Source: Clostridium sp.
GTDB taxonomy: Bacteria; Cyanobacteriota; Vampirovibrionia; Gastranaerophilales; Gastranaerophilaceae
Direction: 5' to 3'
Assembly (NCBI GenBank): GCA_018362895.1
Contig: JAHALR010000003.1
Coordinates: 124,001-188,000, forward strand
Length of the DNA stretch: 64,000 bases
Shown here: piece after piece, positions 6,794-15,234 of the stretch
Numbering within the stretch: position 1 is the stretch's first letter
Layout: each line of letters begins with the position of its first letter
Translations under genes and position numbers: made by a program
Notes under the pieces: model-generated
What the model was told of the DNA's origin: nothing
What the model saw: the letters and a program-made list of their open reading frames with translations, nothing else
Database searches by the model: none

Positions 6794-9664
6794 TTAGAAA
6801 TTTATTACTATGGTTAAGAAATAATCCGATTTGAAATCTTTAAGTTTTGGAACACTAACGTATTTGAGGGTGTTTTTAATACTTCTTAATACAGTTTCAT
6901 CGATTTTATCAGAACCGCTGGATTCCAGTACCTGCATGCCTTTCAAGGTATTGTCCGGTGCGATTTCAAATGAGACTTTTATGCTTGGATTAAATGTTAT
7001 ATCCGCTGAATTTGCAAGATCATTTTGTAAATTCATTTGAATATTTTTCCCTGCGGTTTGTAAATATTCTTTAACAGAAGCTTCTGATGCTAATTTTTCA
7101 CTTACCTGCCATGAGATTTTTGTAATTGTAATTGCCGCAGGTTTGTCTGAGAAAGAATTTGCCATTGACTTGTTTATATCTTGTGATACGGCAGGTGTTT
7201 CTGAATCATCTGATTTGCCTTTATTTTCAAAATCGAACAAAGAGTCACTTTGATTTGCTGTATCAAGCATATCAGTATTTGTATCAGCTGTTTTGTTATG
7301 ATTCATAAACCATGCTGCACCTGCACCTCCTGCAAGAAGCAAAAGAAGAGCGCTGCCTATTATAATCTTCTTTGCTGCGTTTGCTGTGGCTTCGGAGACT
7401 GGTTCTTTATTTATATCTATTATGTTGTTTTCTTCTCCTTCTTCAGCAGCATTTTCATCATTGTTATCGAAAAGTGTTTCGATGTTTTCGTCAGCATTTT
7501 CTTGTGGTGTGTCAGATTCATAATTTTCTTGAGTTTCTTGCTCTTCATCTCCAAAATCTATTGTGTCCTGATGAATATTATCTTCATAAGCTGTTTCTGT
7601 TTGTGAATTAGTGTAAGCTGGTGTAGCATTTGTTGTTTCTGTTTGATCATCATCGCTGTCAGATAATAATGCCAGCAAATCATCATCCAGAAGTCCTTGT
7701 ATCTCTTCATCCACCTGTGGTTGAGTAGATTGTGGAGCTTCTTCTTGTTCTTGAGCATCTAAGTATTGATGTTGCTCCTGAAGTGAAGAGTCATAGTAGC
7801 TATTTTCTTCATGAATTTCTTCAACTCTTGTCATTTCTTCTACTTCTTCATCATCGTAGTTGAGCTCTATGGGCTCTTGTGTAAATGAAGCAATAGTTTC
7901 ATTGTTTTCTTCAACTTTGATTCCTTCGACAGGAGTTTCAAAAGTTTCTTCATCCTCAGTTTGTAATGTTAGAGTTTCTTCTTCATTTTTTTGAGATTCG
8001 TCGTTTTCTTCATTTTCTTCAATTAAAGAAAAATCGTTATGTGCAGAAGGTTTTTCTTCAATATTTTGAGGCTCTTCCGTAATATTTTCAAGCTCATCCA
8101 TATGAAGTTCTTCGATTTCACCCAGTGCATCCATCTCTTCTAAGCTATCAAGGGTTTCGAGGTCTTCGATTTCAAGACCTGATGCTTCTTTGGGCTCTTC
8201 AGGATGAATTTCTTCTATTTCTTCTGTTTTTTCTTCATTGTCTATATCAAGAATTTCTTCTTTAAGTTCGTTTTTTGTTTCTTCTATTGTTTCTGATTCT
8301 TCAGAAATTTCTAATGGTTTATCAATGGGTGTCTCTTCAATAAGCATTTCTTCATTATCTTCTTGAATTAACATTGGTTCTTCAGAATCATCAAGTTGCA
8401 TAAGTTTTGTATGTTCTTCAAGAATTTGCTCTTCTTCAATTTCTGATTCATTTGCTTCTTTTATTTCTAGTTGTGCATTTTCTTCATCATTGTCAGCAAC
8501 AATTTCTTCAACAGTCTCTTCTGCAGACTCATTTAACAATCCTGTTTCTTCATCTTTTATGGTTTCTATTAGAGTAATTTCTTGTTCTGTTTGTTCAGTG
8601 ATTTCTGATTCATTTTCGTCTGCAATTGATTGTTCTGTTTCTGATATATATTCCATTTCTTTAATTTCATCAATGGCAGGAAGTTCTTCAATTTGTTCCT
8701 CAAGAGTAAGTTCTTCCTGTTCTTCTTGTAATTCAACAGTATTTAAATCAAAATTAGCATCTGCATTGGCTGAAAGTATAGTTTCAACCGATTCAACTGG
8801 TATTTCTTGAGTGATTTCAATAGATTCTTTTGTTTCAGGCGCTATTTCATCAATTGTTTCTTCTTCTATGAAAGCAATTTCTTCAGGTTCATTTTCTTGG
8901 ATATTTTCTTGTTCAGAAATGATTGCTGAGTCAATCTCTTTTTTGTTGCCTGTCAAAACACTTAGAGTACTGTCATTAAGAAGGTCGGTATGGTTTTTCA
9001 TTTGTGAAACTATTGTGTCAAATTCATTTAATTCACAAAAACTTTCTCTGCAAGCTGCACAGGCTACTACATGTTTTATAAAATATACTTTTTCACTTTC
9101 TGAAATTTCATCGTCAATAAAAGCAGCTGAGAGTTCTTTAATTTTTTCGTTTTCTTCTGAAGAGAAAGGCATCATTTTTAATTTTATTGAAGAAAGAAAT
9201 ATTCTTAATTCAGAAATAGGTTTTAAAATATCAGTTGAGAAGAGATAATATTCATTATTACTTTCAGGATATTCGAGACTGTTTGAGTCTGTAAAACCGA
9301 GTATTTCTGCTTCGTTAAGGGAGGTATCCAATTTTATAACAATATAAGCATCAGGTATTGCACAATATTTTTCATGTGTTTTTGGGATTGAGAATGTTTT
9401 ATCATTAAAAGTTACTCTTACATCAAGTCTTGCATCTCCTGCATAAATATCTGCAAGTTCGAGATTTTGAGCAAATGAAGCCACTTTAAACAGGCTGAGT
9501 TTTGTTTTTATATCTATTCCGGAATTGCTCAAATATTCGGCTGTGCAAGATGCTCCTATTGCAAGAGCGTAGGCTCTTTTTCTTGCTTCTTTATTATTTA
9601 TTTTTGATGCAATAATCTTTGCATTTTCTAGAATTTGTTTTTCTATATTAAATTTCTCACCCAT
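6794..9664 (-). CDS. DUF1822-like / anti-sigma zinc-finger membrane protein with TonB-like C-terminus
   Basis: This 956-residue protein has an N-terminal ~170 residues that resemble cyanobacterial DUF1822 proteins (AEYLSNSGID, ADIYAGDARLDVRV, YIVIKLDTSLNEAEILGF). Near residue 200 is H-x3-C-x2-C in KHVVACAACRESF, the ZAS/zf-HC2 motif of anti-sigma factors. About 500 residues of Glu-rich acidic sequence follow. A transmembrane helix IIIGSALLLLLAGGAGAAW lies near residue 775. The last ~100 residues look like a TonB C-terminal domain (GMQVLESSGSDKIDETVLRS). Thus the zinc finger would be cytoplasmic and the TonB-like end periplasmic. ATG 9664 is preceded by GAGAGGT; a TTG five codons earlier overlaps that site and is less likely. 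It heads the sigma/STAND operon and is the likely membrane-tethered controller of the sigma factor. Confidence 0.72.
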   Translation of the reverse strand: MGEKFNIEKQILENAKIIASKINNKEARKRAYALAIGASCTAEYLSNSGIDIKTKLSLFKVASFAQNLELADIYAGDARLDVRVTFNDKTFSIPKTHEKYCAIPDAYIVIKLDTSLNEAEILGFTDSNSLEYPESNNEYYLFSTDILKPISELRIFLSSIKLKMMPFSSEENEKIKELSAAFIDDEISESEKVYFIKHVVACAACRESFCELNEFDTIVSQMKNHTDLLNDSTLSVLTGNKKEIDSAIISEQENIQENEPEEIAFIEEETIDEIAPETKESIEITQEIPVESVETILSANADANFDLNTVELQEEQEELTLEEQIEELPAIDEIKEMEYISETEQSIADENESEITEQTEQEITLIETIKDEETGLLNESAEETVEEIVADNDEENAQLEIKEANESEIEEEQILEEHTKLMQLDDSEEPMLIQEDNEEMLIEETPIDKPLEISEESETIEETKNELKEEILDIDNEEKTEEIEEIHPEEPKEASGLEIEDLETLDSLEEMDALGEIEELHMDELENITEEPQNIEEKPSAHNDFSLIEENEENDESQKNEEETLTLQTEDEETFETPVEGIKVEENNETIASFTQEPIELNYDDEEVEEMTRVEEIHEENSYYDSSLQEQHQYLDAQEQEEAPQSTQPQVDEEIQGLLDDDLLALLSDSDDDQTETTNATPAYTNSQTETAYEDNIHQDTIDFGDEEQETQENYESDTPQENADENIETLFDNNDENAAEEGEENNIIDINKEPVSEATANAAKKIIIGSALLLLLAGGAGAAWFMNHNKTADTNTDMLDTANQSDSLFDFENKGKSDDSETPAVSQDINKSMANSFSDKPAAITITKISWQVSEKLASEASVKEYLQTAGKNIQMNLQNDLANSADITFNPSIKVSFEIAPDNTLKGMQVLESSGSDKIDETVLRSIKNTLKYVSVPKLKDFKSDYFLTIVINF

Positions 9665-9744
9665 TTTTCTACCTCTCAATTATTCCTTATATTAATCTAG
9701 ATTACAGTTTTAAAAAAAATATTCCAAAATATGAAAATAGATGC

Positions 9745-9785
9745 TATAATGTTACAAAATGTTTCATGTTTTTAAACATGTTTTT
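9745..9785 (+). promoter_or_regulatory. Possible -10 box and hairpin with T-tract in the leader of the 125-residue protein gene
   Basis: TATAAT occurs at 9745-9750 with only a poor -35 partner. Just downstream CATGTTT-tt-AAACATG (9765-9780) forms a perfect 7-bp stem followed by TTTTT. If transcription starts near 9757, this stem could act as an early attenuator. The stem is weak and AT-rich, so this is a suggestion only. Confidence 0.3.
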
Positions 9786-9854
9786 ATCATGTGGCAACAA
9801 ATTTTCTTTATGTGTTTTGTGTTTATACAAGTCTAACTAAAAGGAGTGTTTTAT

Positions 9855-10232
9855 ATGTCAGCGAATTTCTCAACTATTACACCTATGAGTCAAAATACTA
9901 TTTCTAAAGTGCCAACTTATAGCAATGCATCACAACAGCCTGCTGCCAGCACACCGATGGATGCACCCGGTCAATCTCAAAAGAAAAAAAGTCATGGTTT
10001 TAGAAATACAGTTCTTACAGTAATTGTTCTTGCTGCGGCAACGGCTTTGGCAAGAAAATTTATGCCGACAACATTTGATCCTAAAGCTGTTCTTAAAGCA
10101 GATGCTAACTATGTAGATAAAGGTATTCATTATGCTAAATTAGGAGTAGCTAAAGCCGGTGAATTTATTAATACATATGCAGGCAAGGCAATTGATTGGG
10201 TTAAAGGTCTTATTCCTAAAAGTAATAGTTAA
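9855..10232 (+). CDS. Small membrane protein of unknown function
   Basis: This 125-residue protein starts at ATG 9855, 8 nt after AAGGAG; an upstream GTG overlaps that ribosome site and is rejected. Residues 1-45 are Ser/Thr/Pro/Gln-rich and probably disordered, followed by KKKSHGFRN. One hydrophobic segment, TVLTVIVLAAATALA, is near residue 55. The rest is an amphipathic helical tail ending KGLIPKSNS. I recognise no family. Its style (short basic patch, single membrane segment, amphipathic tail) recurs in the 123-residue protein at 61.8 kb. It stands alone, with a strong terminator right after it. Confidence 0.75.
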   Translation: MSANFSTITPMSQNTISKVPTYSNASQQPAASTPMDAPGQSQKKKSHGFRNTVLTVIVLAAATALARKFMPTTFDPKAVLKADANYVDKGIHYAKLGVAKAGEFINTYAGKAIDWVKGLIPKSNS

Positions 10233-10254
10233 TTGAACTGACATAATATTTATT

Positions 10255-10290
10255 AAAAGAGTCATTTCATATTATGAAATGACTCTTTTT
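10255..10290. terminator. Bidirectional rho-independent terminator
   Basis: AAAAGAGTCATTTCAT and ATGAAATGACTCTTTT form an almost loopless 16-17-bp inverted repeat, flanked by A-runs on the left and T-runs on the right. It sits between the convergent 125-residue protein gene and era, and its right edge touches the era stop codon. It can terminate both. Confidence 0.9.
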
Positions 10291-11177
10291 TATACCCAGT
10301 TTTCTAAATCAGGAGTCTTTTTTCTCCAATCTTTTGATACTTTAACGTTCAATTCCAGATACACTTTTTTCTCAAGCATTTTTTCAAGCTCAAGCCGAGC
10401 TTGTGTTCCTATTTTTTTTAGCATTTGACCTTTTTTGCCTATCATAATACCTTTTTGACTTTCATGTTCAACATGGATTTTAGCAAAAATTCTGTCAATA
10501 TCTTCTTTCTCTTCATATTTTTCAATGATTACTGCTACACTGTGAGGGATTTCATCTTTTGTATTTAAAAGTATTTTTTCTCTTATAATTTCTTGAGCAA
10601 TTGACCTCATTGTTTCATCAGTAAGATCATCTTCAGAATACACAGGTTCACCTTCCGGAAGTTTTCTTAAAATTGTAGAAATCAATGTATCTATGTTTCT
10701 TCCGGTTTGTGCTGATACTCTGGCTGTCGGAAGATTTGTATCAAATAGTGTTTTGTAAGTTAAAATATTTTGTTCTTTTTTTATTGGATCTTTTAGTTTG
10801 TCCACTTTATTTAAAACAATAATAACAGGTGTTTCTGTTTTTTTTAGCAGATTTTCTACAATCCATTTATCTCCTGTTCCGGCGGGTTCGGAAACATCAA
10901 CCAGAAATAAAATTAAATCTGCATCAGGTATGGAGCATTTTGCTTCATCCACTAAAAATTCACCAAGTTTATCCAGCGGTTTGTGTATGCCCGGTGTGTC
11001 TATGAATATAATCTGCCCTTCGTTATTGGTGAAGATACCTTTTATTCTTTTTCTAGTTGTCTGGGCTTTATCTGTGGCTATAACAATTTTTTGACCGATA
11101 ATTGTATTTAATAGTGTTGATTTACCTACATTCGGTCGTCCTACTATTGCAACAAAACCTGTTCTAAAGTCTTTCAT
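10290..11177 (-). CDS. era: GTPase Era
   Basis: This 295-residue protein has G1 GRPNVGKST at residue ~13, G3 DTPGIHKP, G4 NKVD and a C-terminal KH domain (IHVEHESQKGIMIGKKGQM). Era binds the 3' end of 16S rRNA and helps 30S assembly. AGGAAAA lies ahead of ATG 11177. Length is standard (~295-300). Confidence 0.97.
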   Translation of the reverse strand: MKDFRTGFVAIVGRPNVGKSTLLNTIIGQKIVIATDKAQTTRKRIKGIFTNNEGQIIFIDTPGIHKPLDKLGEFLVDEAKCSIPDADLILFLVDVSEPAGTGDKWIVENLLKKTETPVIIVLNKVDKLKDPIKKEQNILTYKTLFDTNLPTARVSAQTGRNIDTLISTILRKLPEGEPVYSEDDLTDETMRSIAQEIIREKILLNTKDEIPHSVAVIIEKYEEKEDIDRIFAKIHVEHESQKGIMIGKKGQMLKKIGTQARLELEKMLEKKVYLELNVKVSKDWRKKTPDLENWV

Positions 11178-11240
11178 ATCATTTTCCTGTTTGTTATTTA
11201 TTCTAAAAATACAACAAACAGATTTTGTTTTCTATTATAT

Positions 11241-11870
11241 TTATTCATCATTTCGGGTAACAAGGTAATAAGCAAAAGCAGCCAAAATACCTCCGAATAA
11301 ATCTGCAAAAATTGTAATAAGAGCTATTTTCCAAGTTGTTATATGAAGCAGACCCAGAGAGAATGCAACAGCGGGATTGAATGCACATGGAGCAAGTGTT
11401 CCAAAAGTTAAAATCCCGGCAGTTACGGTAAAACCAATAGCTATCCCGAAATATGAATTGTCTGAATTGGCTTTGTATGTTGCTGTCATTAAAACGACAA
11501 AAGCCAGAGCAAAGGTGAAGAGAAATTCTCCAATAATGAGCGGTAAAATATCAAAATCACTTCCCGGTATTATACTGATTGAACGGGTAAAAAACATGAC
11601 AAGAAGCGAAGCCGCAGTAGCTCCCAGAATTTGAGCGATAAAATATGGAAGCAGTTCTTTAAACTCTAGTGCTCCTCTTATGGCTACGGAAGCAGAGACT
11701 GCTGGATTGTAATGCCCACCTGAAACTTTGCCACCAGCATAAACCATTATCATAAGTATTGCTCCTATTGCCAAAGGTGCAAAGGGGGTGCCTCCGTTTA
11801 CTGCAATTACACATCCTACTGTCAAAACGAGAAAGAATGTGCCTATAAACTCCATCAAATATTTGTTCAT
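11241..11870 (-). CDS. Aquaporin / MIP-family channel
   Basis: This 209-residue protein has six membrane segments and the two half-helix NPA motifs (GGHYNPAVSAS and CAFNPAVAFS) that form the MIP pore. The first NPA is preceded by SGGH as in bacterial aquaporins. It conducts water or small neutral solutes across the inner membrane. It is slightly shorter than AqpZ (~230). GAGGA precedes ATG 11870. It lies 63 nt downstream of nothing on its strand except the TPR gene, and upstream of era. The choice between water and glycerol transport cannot be made from the visible residues alone. Confidence 0.9.
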   Translation of the reverse strand: MNKYLMEFIGTFFLVLTVGCVIAVNGGTPFAPLAIGAILMIMVYAGGKVSGGHYNPAVSASVAIRGALEFKELLPYFIAQILGATAASLLVMFFTRSISIIPGSDFDILPLIIGEFLFTFALAFVVLMTATYKANSDNSYFGIAIGFTVTAGILTFGTLAPCAFNPAVAFSLGLLHITTWKIALITIFADLFGGILAAFAYYLVTRNDE

Positions 11871-11952
11871 TGCAATGTCCTCTTATTTTTTAACGTTATA
11901 AATTTAACATTAATATTTGAGAAGATTATTACCTTTTTGGCGGGCTGAAAGA

Positions 11953-13419
11953 CTAAAATATATTTAACTGTTTGGTGAGTTTTTGTGCATAAGTATTGTC
12001 GTTTGCTGAGAATGCAAGCTTTTGTGCTTTTTCAAGTAAAGATTGTGCTTTGTTTTTATTTCCCAGTTTAAGCATGATTGATGAAGCCTTTTCATAATTT
12101 TTAGCCATTTTTAGAGGTGAATCAGCTTTTTCATAGAACTGGGCTGAAGCTTTATAATCTTGAAGTGCATTGACATTTTCATTCAGTATAGACATTGAAT
12201 CACCGGATTTTGACCATACGGCTCCCATTGTTTTGTTATTTTTAGTTTCAAGTGCTATATTTTTGGCTGTACCATAGAATTCATGTGTTTTATAAACATC
12301 ATATCTTTCCGCATACATATCACCTATATCGCATAACGCTTTGGATTGGGCATTCAGATTTTCAGCTTCTCCGGCAAAAGAAATTGCAGCAAAGTAGTGT
12401 TCCATTGCCGGTTCGAAATAAACAACATCATCATAAATTTGTGCCATTGAATAGTATGCTTTGGCTTTCAAATTATTATCATCTGTTATCTGATGTGCTT
12501 GATTATAATATTTAAGGGCTTCTTCCAGATTGTCATTTTCATCATAAATTTGTCCGAGTTCATAACAAACCATGCCTTCGGCTTTTTTGTCACCTGTTTG
12601 TTGTGCATATCTTAAAGAAGATTGGAAAGCAGAGAGAGCTTTTTGGGGTTCATTTATGGAAGCAAATTTTTTACCCTGAAGGAATGTTTTTCTTACATTT
12701 GGATCTTGAGGAATGTATACATTTTTTGACACAATTTTTTCTGTGTCTGTATTGTTTGCGGCAGTGACTTCCTGTGCAACAGCAGGCGTTTCTTCTTTTA
12801 TTTTTTTTGTTTCGGATGTTTTATTACGCGTTGAAAGATCTTGGGAGATTGGTTGCATCTCACCGTTATTGTCCGGGAGTTTTACAAGAAAATCTTCATT
12901 GATTGTTGTAGGGTCAGATTTATAGTTGACTTGTTGCAAAAATAGCGCATCAATCCAGTTTTCGACTACTTTCGAATCTTTGTTGAGGGTTTTTGAAATG
13001 AAGTCGTCGAGCACATTTGAGGCATTTTTTAAATTAGACTGTATGATTTTTTTGTTCGGTTCATTTTTTAGCGATTGAGCTTCAGCAAGAGACAAATACT
13101 GGTTGACCTCTTGAATAATATTCGGAGGAGAACCTATTGCAATTGCAGTGTTTTTAAAGTCAGTAAGAATCTGTGCAATATTAACCTGGGATTTGGAATA
13201 ATCTATGGTTGATTTTTTTCCGTTTGGAAACTCTTGTCTGGCGTATTTACTTTTACCATTAGGGTCAGTTGCATTTGATGAGTTTAGACTACGATTTTCT
13301 CTTTTAAGGTCAGACGAAGATTGGGATGACTCTTGTTCATCCTCTTTGTTATGTACCGCTTTTTTTGTTTGCGGAGGTACATATGGTTTTATTTGTACCG
13401 GATAAATACTGTTATACAA
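11953..13419 (-). CDS. TPR-repeat protein
   Basis: This 488-residue protein has a polar, disordered N-terminus (Ser/Asn/Lys-rich, to ~residue 70), a helical middle domain (~75-180) and at least six TPR repeats from ~245 to the end, for example KKAEGMVCYELGQIYDENDN and LKAKAYYSMAQIYDD. No signal peptide or membrane helix is seen, so it is probably cytoplasmic and a protein-interaction scaffold. The frame has a stop 3 codons upstream and no ATG near, so TTG 13419 is the likely start, with AAAGGGTG as ribosome site. Partner unknown. Confidence 0.75.
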   Translation of the reverse strand: MYNSIYPVQIKPYVPPQTKKAVHNKEDEQESSQSSSDLKRENRSLNSSNATDPNGKSKYARQEFPNGKKSTIDYSKSQVNIAQILTDFKNTAIAIGSPPNIIQEVNQYLSLAEAQSLKNEPNKKIIQSNLKNASNVLDDFISKTLNKDSKVVENWIDALFLQQVNYKSDPTTINEDFLVKLPDNNGEMQPISQDLSTRNKTSETKKIKEETPAVAQEVTAANNTDTEKIVSKNVYIPQDPNVRKTFLQGKKFASINEPQKALSAFQSSLRYAQQTGDKKAEGMVCYELGQIYDENDNLEEALKYYNQAHQITDDNNLKAKAYYSMAQIYDDVVYFEPAMEHYFAAISFAGEAENLNAQSKALCDIGDMYAERYDVYKTHEFYGTAKNIALETKNNKTMGAVWSKSGDSMSILNENVNALQDYKASAQFYEKADSPLKMAKNYEKASSIMLKLGNKNKAQSLLEKAQKLAFSANDNTYAQKLTKQLNIF

Positions 13420-13648
13420 ATTTTAACACCCTTTGAAAAATTTTTTGTCAATCTGCCCTATCTACGTTCTCGGCAAAGATTAGAATTTATTAAGCAATTA
13501 CAAGACAATTCATACTTTTGATGGATAAATGAGACTGAAACTTTATTGTGAAAATCCTAATTTAGCCTGATTTCTAATATACTTTAATGATTTTTTTTCT
13601 AAAGTCATATGCCAATCGCTTATTTGTATGAGCAAGTTAAAAATTATT

Positions 13649-13775
13649 CATAATAATGTATGATTTTCTGCAACTAAAGTATGTGTAGAATAACACTATA
13701 CTCCTTAAATAAAGACGACGATACGCATATCCCTAATCTAATAGCTATGAACCCCTTGTTTATAGCTTTTTTTTT
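13649..13775 (+). ncRNA. Candidate small RNA ending at an orphan terminator
   Basis: The 411-nt gap between the divergent TPR and prepilin-like genes contains a strong plus-strand terminator (13743-13775) but no plus-strand gene before it. An approximate promoter (TTGTAT at 13624, CATAAT at 13649) would give an RNA of ~115 nt. Only tiny ORFs (about 10 codons) lie inside. I do not recognise 6S, SRP, tmRNA or RNase P features. The bounds at the 5' end are a guess. Confidence 0.35.
13743..13775 (+). terminator. Orphan rho-independent terminator in the TPR/prepilin gap
   Basis: AGCTATGAAC-CCCTT-GTTTATAGCT forms a 10-bp stem with one G-U pair and a 5-nt loop, followed by nine T residues. It lies 65 nt before the prepilin-like gene and cannot belong to the TPR gene, which runs the other way. 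Confidence 0.8.
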
Positions 13776-13831
13776 GTAAAAAAAAAGTTTATAATTGATT
13801 AGAAAATAAAACTCAAGGGTATATTGTTTAC

Positions 13832-14488
13832 ATGACAAAAAAGAATGGATTTACATTGGCAGAAACGCTTATTACATTGATGATTATTGGTGTAATTGCT
13901 TCAATGACTATTCCGGGGCTTATGTATAATGCCAGAAATAGAGATAATGTCGGCAGACTTAAAAAGATGTCGGGTGTTTTGTCTACTGCTACCGGATTAA
14001 TACAGGTGGAAGAAGGTCCTGTTGACGGTTGGGAATGGGCAAGCGAAAAGGATATAATTGCTTTATATAAGCCAAAATTCAAGGTCATGCAGGACTGTGG
14101 TACTGGTCCGGGTTGTTTTCCTGAAAATCCAAAAGCTCTTGATGGTTCAGATTTGCCTGATTATAACAGCGATGCGGGATATCACAAACTTATCCTTTCT
14201 GACGGAAGCATGCTGGCTTTGAAATCTTGTGCTGATGGCGGATGTCAGCCTGCTGATTACGGACTTGACCCTGCAAGTATTCTTTTGGGTGGGTTTATTG
14301 TTGATGTAAATGGTTTGAGAGAACCGAATGAGGGAGGAAAGGACATTTTCTACTTCGGTCTTGTAAAAGATAAAGGTGTACAAGCCGGAGGTTCCTATTC
14401 AACAACAGGATGTTCTCTTAAGAATCCGTCAGACGGATTGAATTGCGCAGCTCTTGTTATAAAAGAAGATAAGATAAGTTACTGGTAA
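13832..14488 (+). CDS. Type IV pilin-like / pseudopilin protein (prepilin N-terminus)
   Basis: This 218-residue protein starts MTKKNGFTLAETLITLMIIG, a class III signal: basic leader, cleavage G|FTLAE, E5 conserved, then a hydrophobic helix with a proline (MTIPG). The C-terminal globular part is Gly/Asp/Cys-rich (CGTGPGC, CADGGC, TGCS), suggesting disulfides. It is expected to be processed by a prepilin peptidase and to join a type IV pilus, secretion or competence filament. It is a solitary gene; assembly genes are not in this window. The nearest purine run (AAGGG) is ~13 nt upstream, so the ribosome site is weak. Confidence 0.85.
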   Translation: MTKKNGFTLAETLITLMIIGVIASMTIPGLMYNARNRDNVGRLKKMSGVLSTATGLIQVEEGPVDGWEWASEKDIIALYKPKFKVMQDCGTGPGCFPENPKALDGSDLPDYNSDAGYHKLILSDGSMLALKSCADGGCQPADYGLDPASILLGGFIVDVNGLREPNEGGKDIFYFGLVKDKGVQAGGSYSTTGCSLKNPSDGLNCAALVIKEDKISYW

Positions 14489-14506
14489 TTTATAAACTAA
14501 ACTTTT

Positions 14507-15214
14507 TTAAATAAATTGAGAGAAAACCTTGTAGTATAAGAAAATTGCAAATAGTATCAAAATGATACCGCTTATTTTTGTTAATATTTCGGAAAATCTG
14601 GCAAATGATGACAAATTTTTTAATACAGATGTGAACAAGCCTGCAACCAAAATAATCATTCCCTGTCCCAGTGAGAACAAGAAAAGCATGGATGCTGCAT
14701 AAGCAATATTTGTACTTAAAGAAGCTGCTGCCATGATTCCTGCTAGAATTGGAGTTGAACATGGTGTTGTTGCGAAGGCAAAGACCATACCCAGAATTAG
14801 AGGGTAGACCATTCCGTTATATTTATCACTTTGTGGAAATTTTTTAACAAGTACAGGGAAGTTTATATCAATAAGACCAATAAGGTTTAGACCAAAAATC
14901 AAAATTAAAGATGTGAGAATTAACACAAAATAAACTCTGTTACCGGCACCGAATACCTGTCCTGTCAGTGCTGCAATTACACCTATTACGGTTAAAGAGA
15001 TTGCAAGTCCGAGAATAAAAAACATTATCTGTAAAAGAGATTTTGATGTTTTTTGTTCCGGTGATGCACCTATGTAGCTTACTACAACAGGAAGCATTCC
15101 TATACCGCATGGTGATAATGAGGAAACAATACCGCCCAAAAAGCATAACAAAAGTATCAGGATTGAAAAATCGCCCTTTACATGTGACTGAAAAAATGTA
15201 ATGAAATTTTCCAC
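14507..15214 (-). CDS. ccdA: Cytochrome c biogenesis / thiol transport protein CcdA
   Basis: This 235-residue integral membrane protein has six helices and the two CcdA cysteine motifs: SPCGIGMLPV near residue 34 and TTPCSTPIL near 150. CcdA carries electrons from cytoplasmic thioredoxin across the membrane to a periplasmic thiol acceptor. The gene immediately before it encodes an anchored thioredoxin-like protein that is the obvious partner. GTG 15214 is the start, preceded by AGAGGA. Confidence 0.93.
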   Translation of the reverse strand: MENFITFFQSHVKGDFSILILLLCFLGGIVSSLSPCGIGMLPVVVSYIGASPEQKTSKSLLQIMFFILGLAISLTVIGVIAALTGQVFGAGNRVYFVLILTSLILIFGLNLIGLIDINFPVLVKKFPQSDKYNGMVYPLILGMVFAFATTPCSTPILAGIMAAASLSTNIAYAASMLFLFSLGQGMIILVAGLFTSVLKNLSSFARFSEILTKISGIILILFAIFLYYKVFSQFI

Positions 15215-15234
15215 AAATTTTTCCTCTCAAAAAT

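Noticed and set aside
7250..9248. Long plus-strand open frames (e.g. 118, 106 and 145 codons) across the acidic membrane-protein gene
   Set aside because: They are antisense shadows of a Glu-rich low-complexity region, rich in Ser/Cys/Ile codons, with no ribosome sites and no domain.
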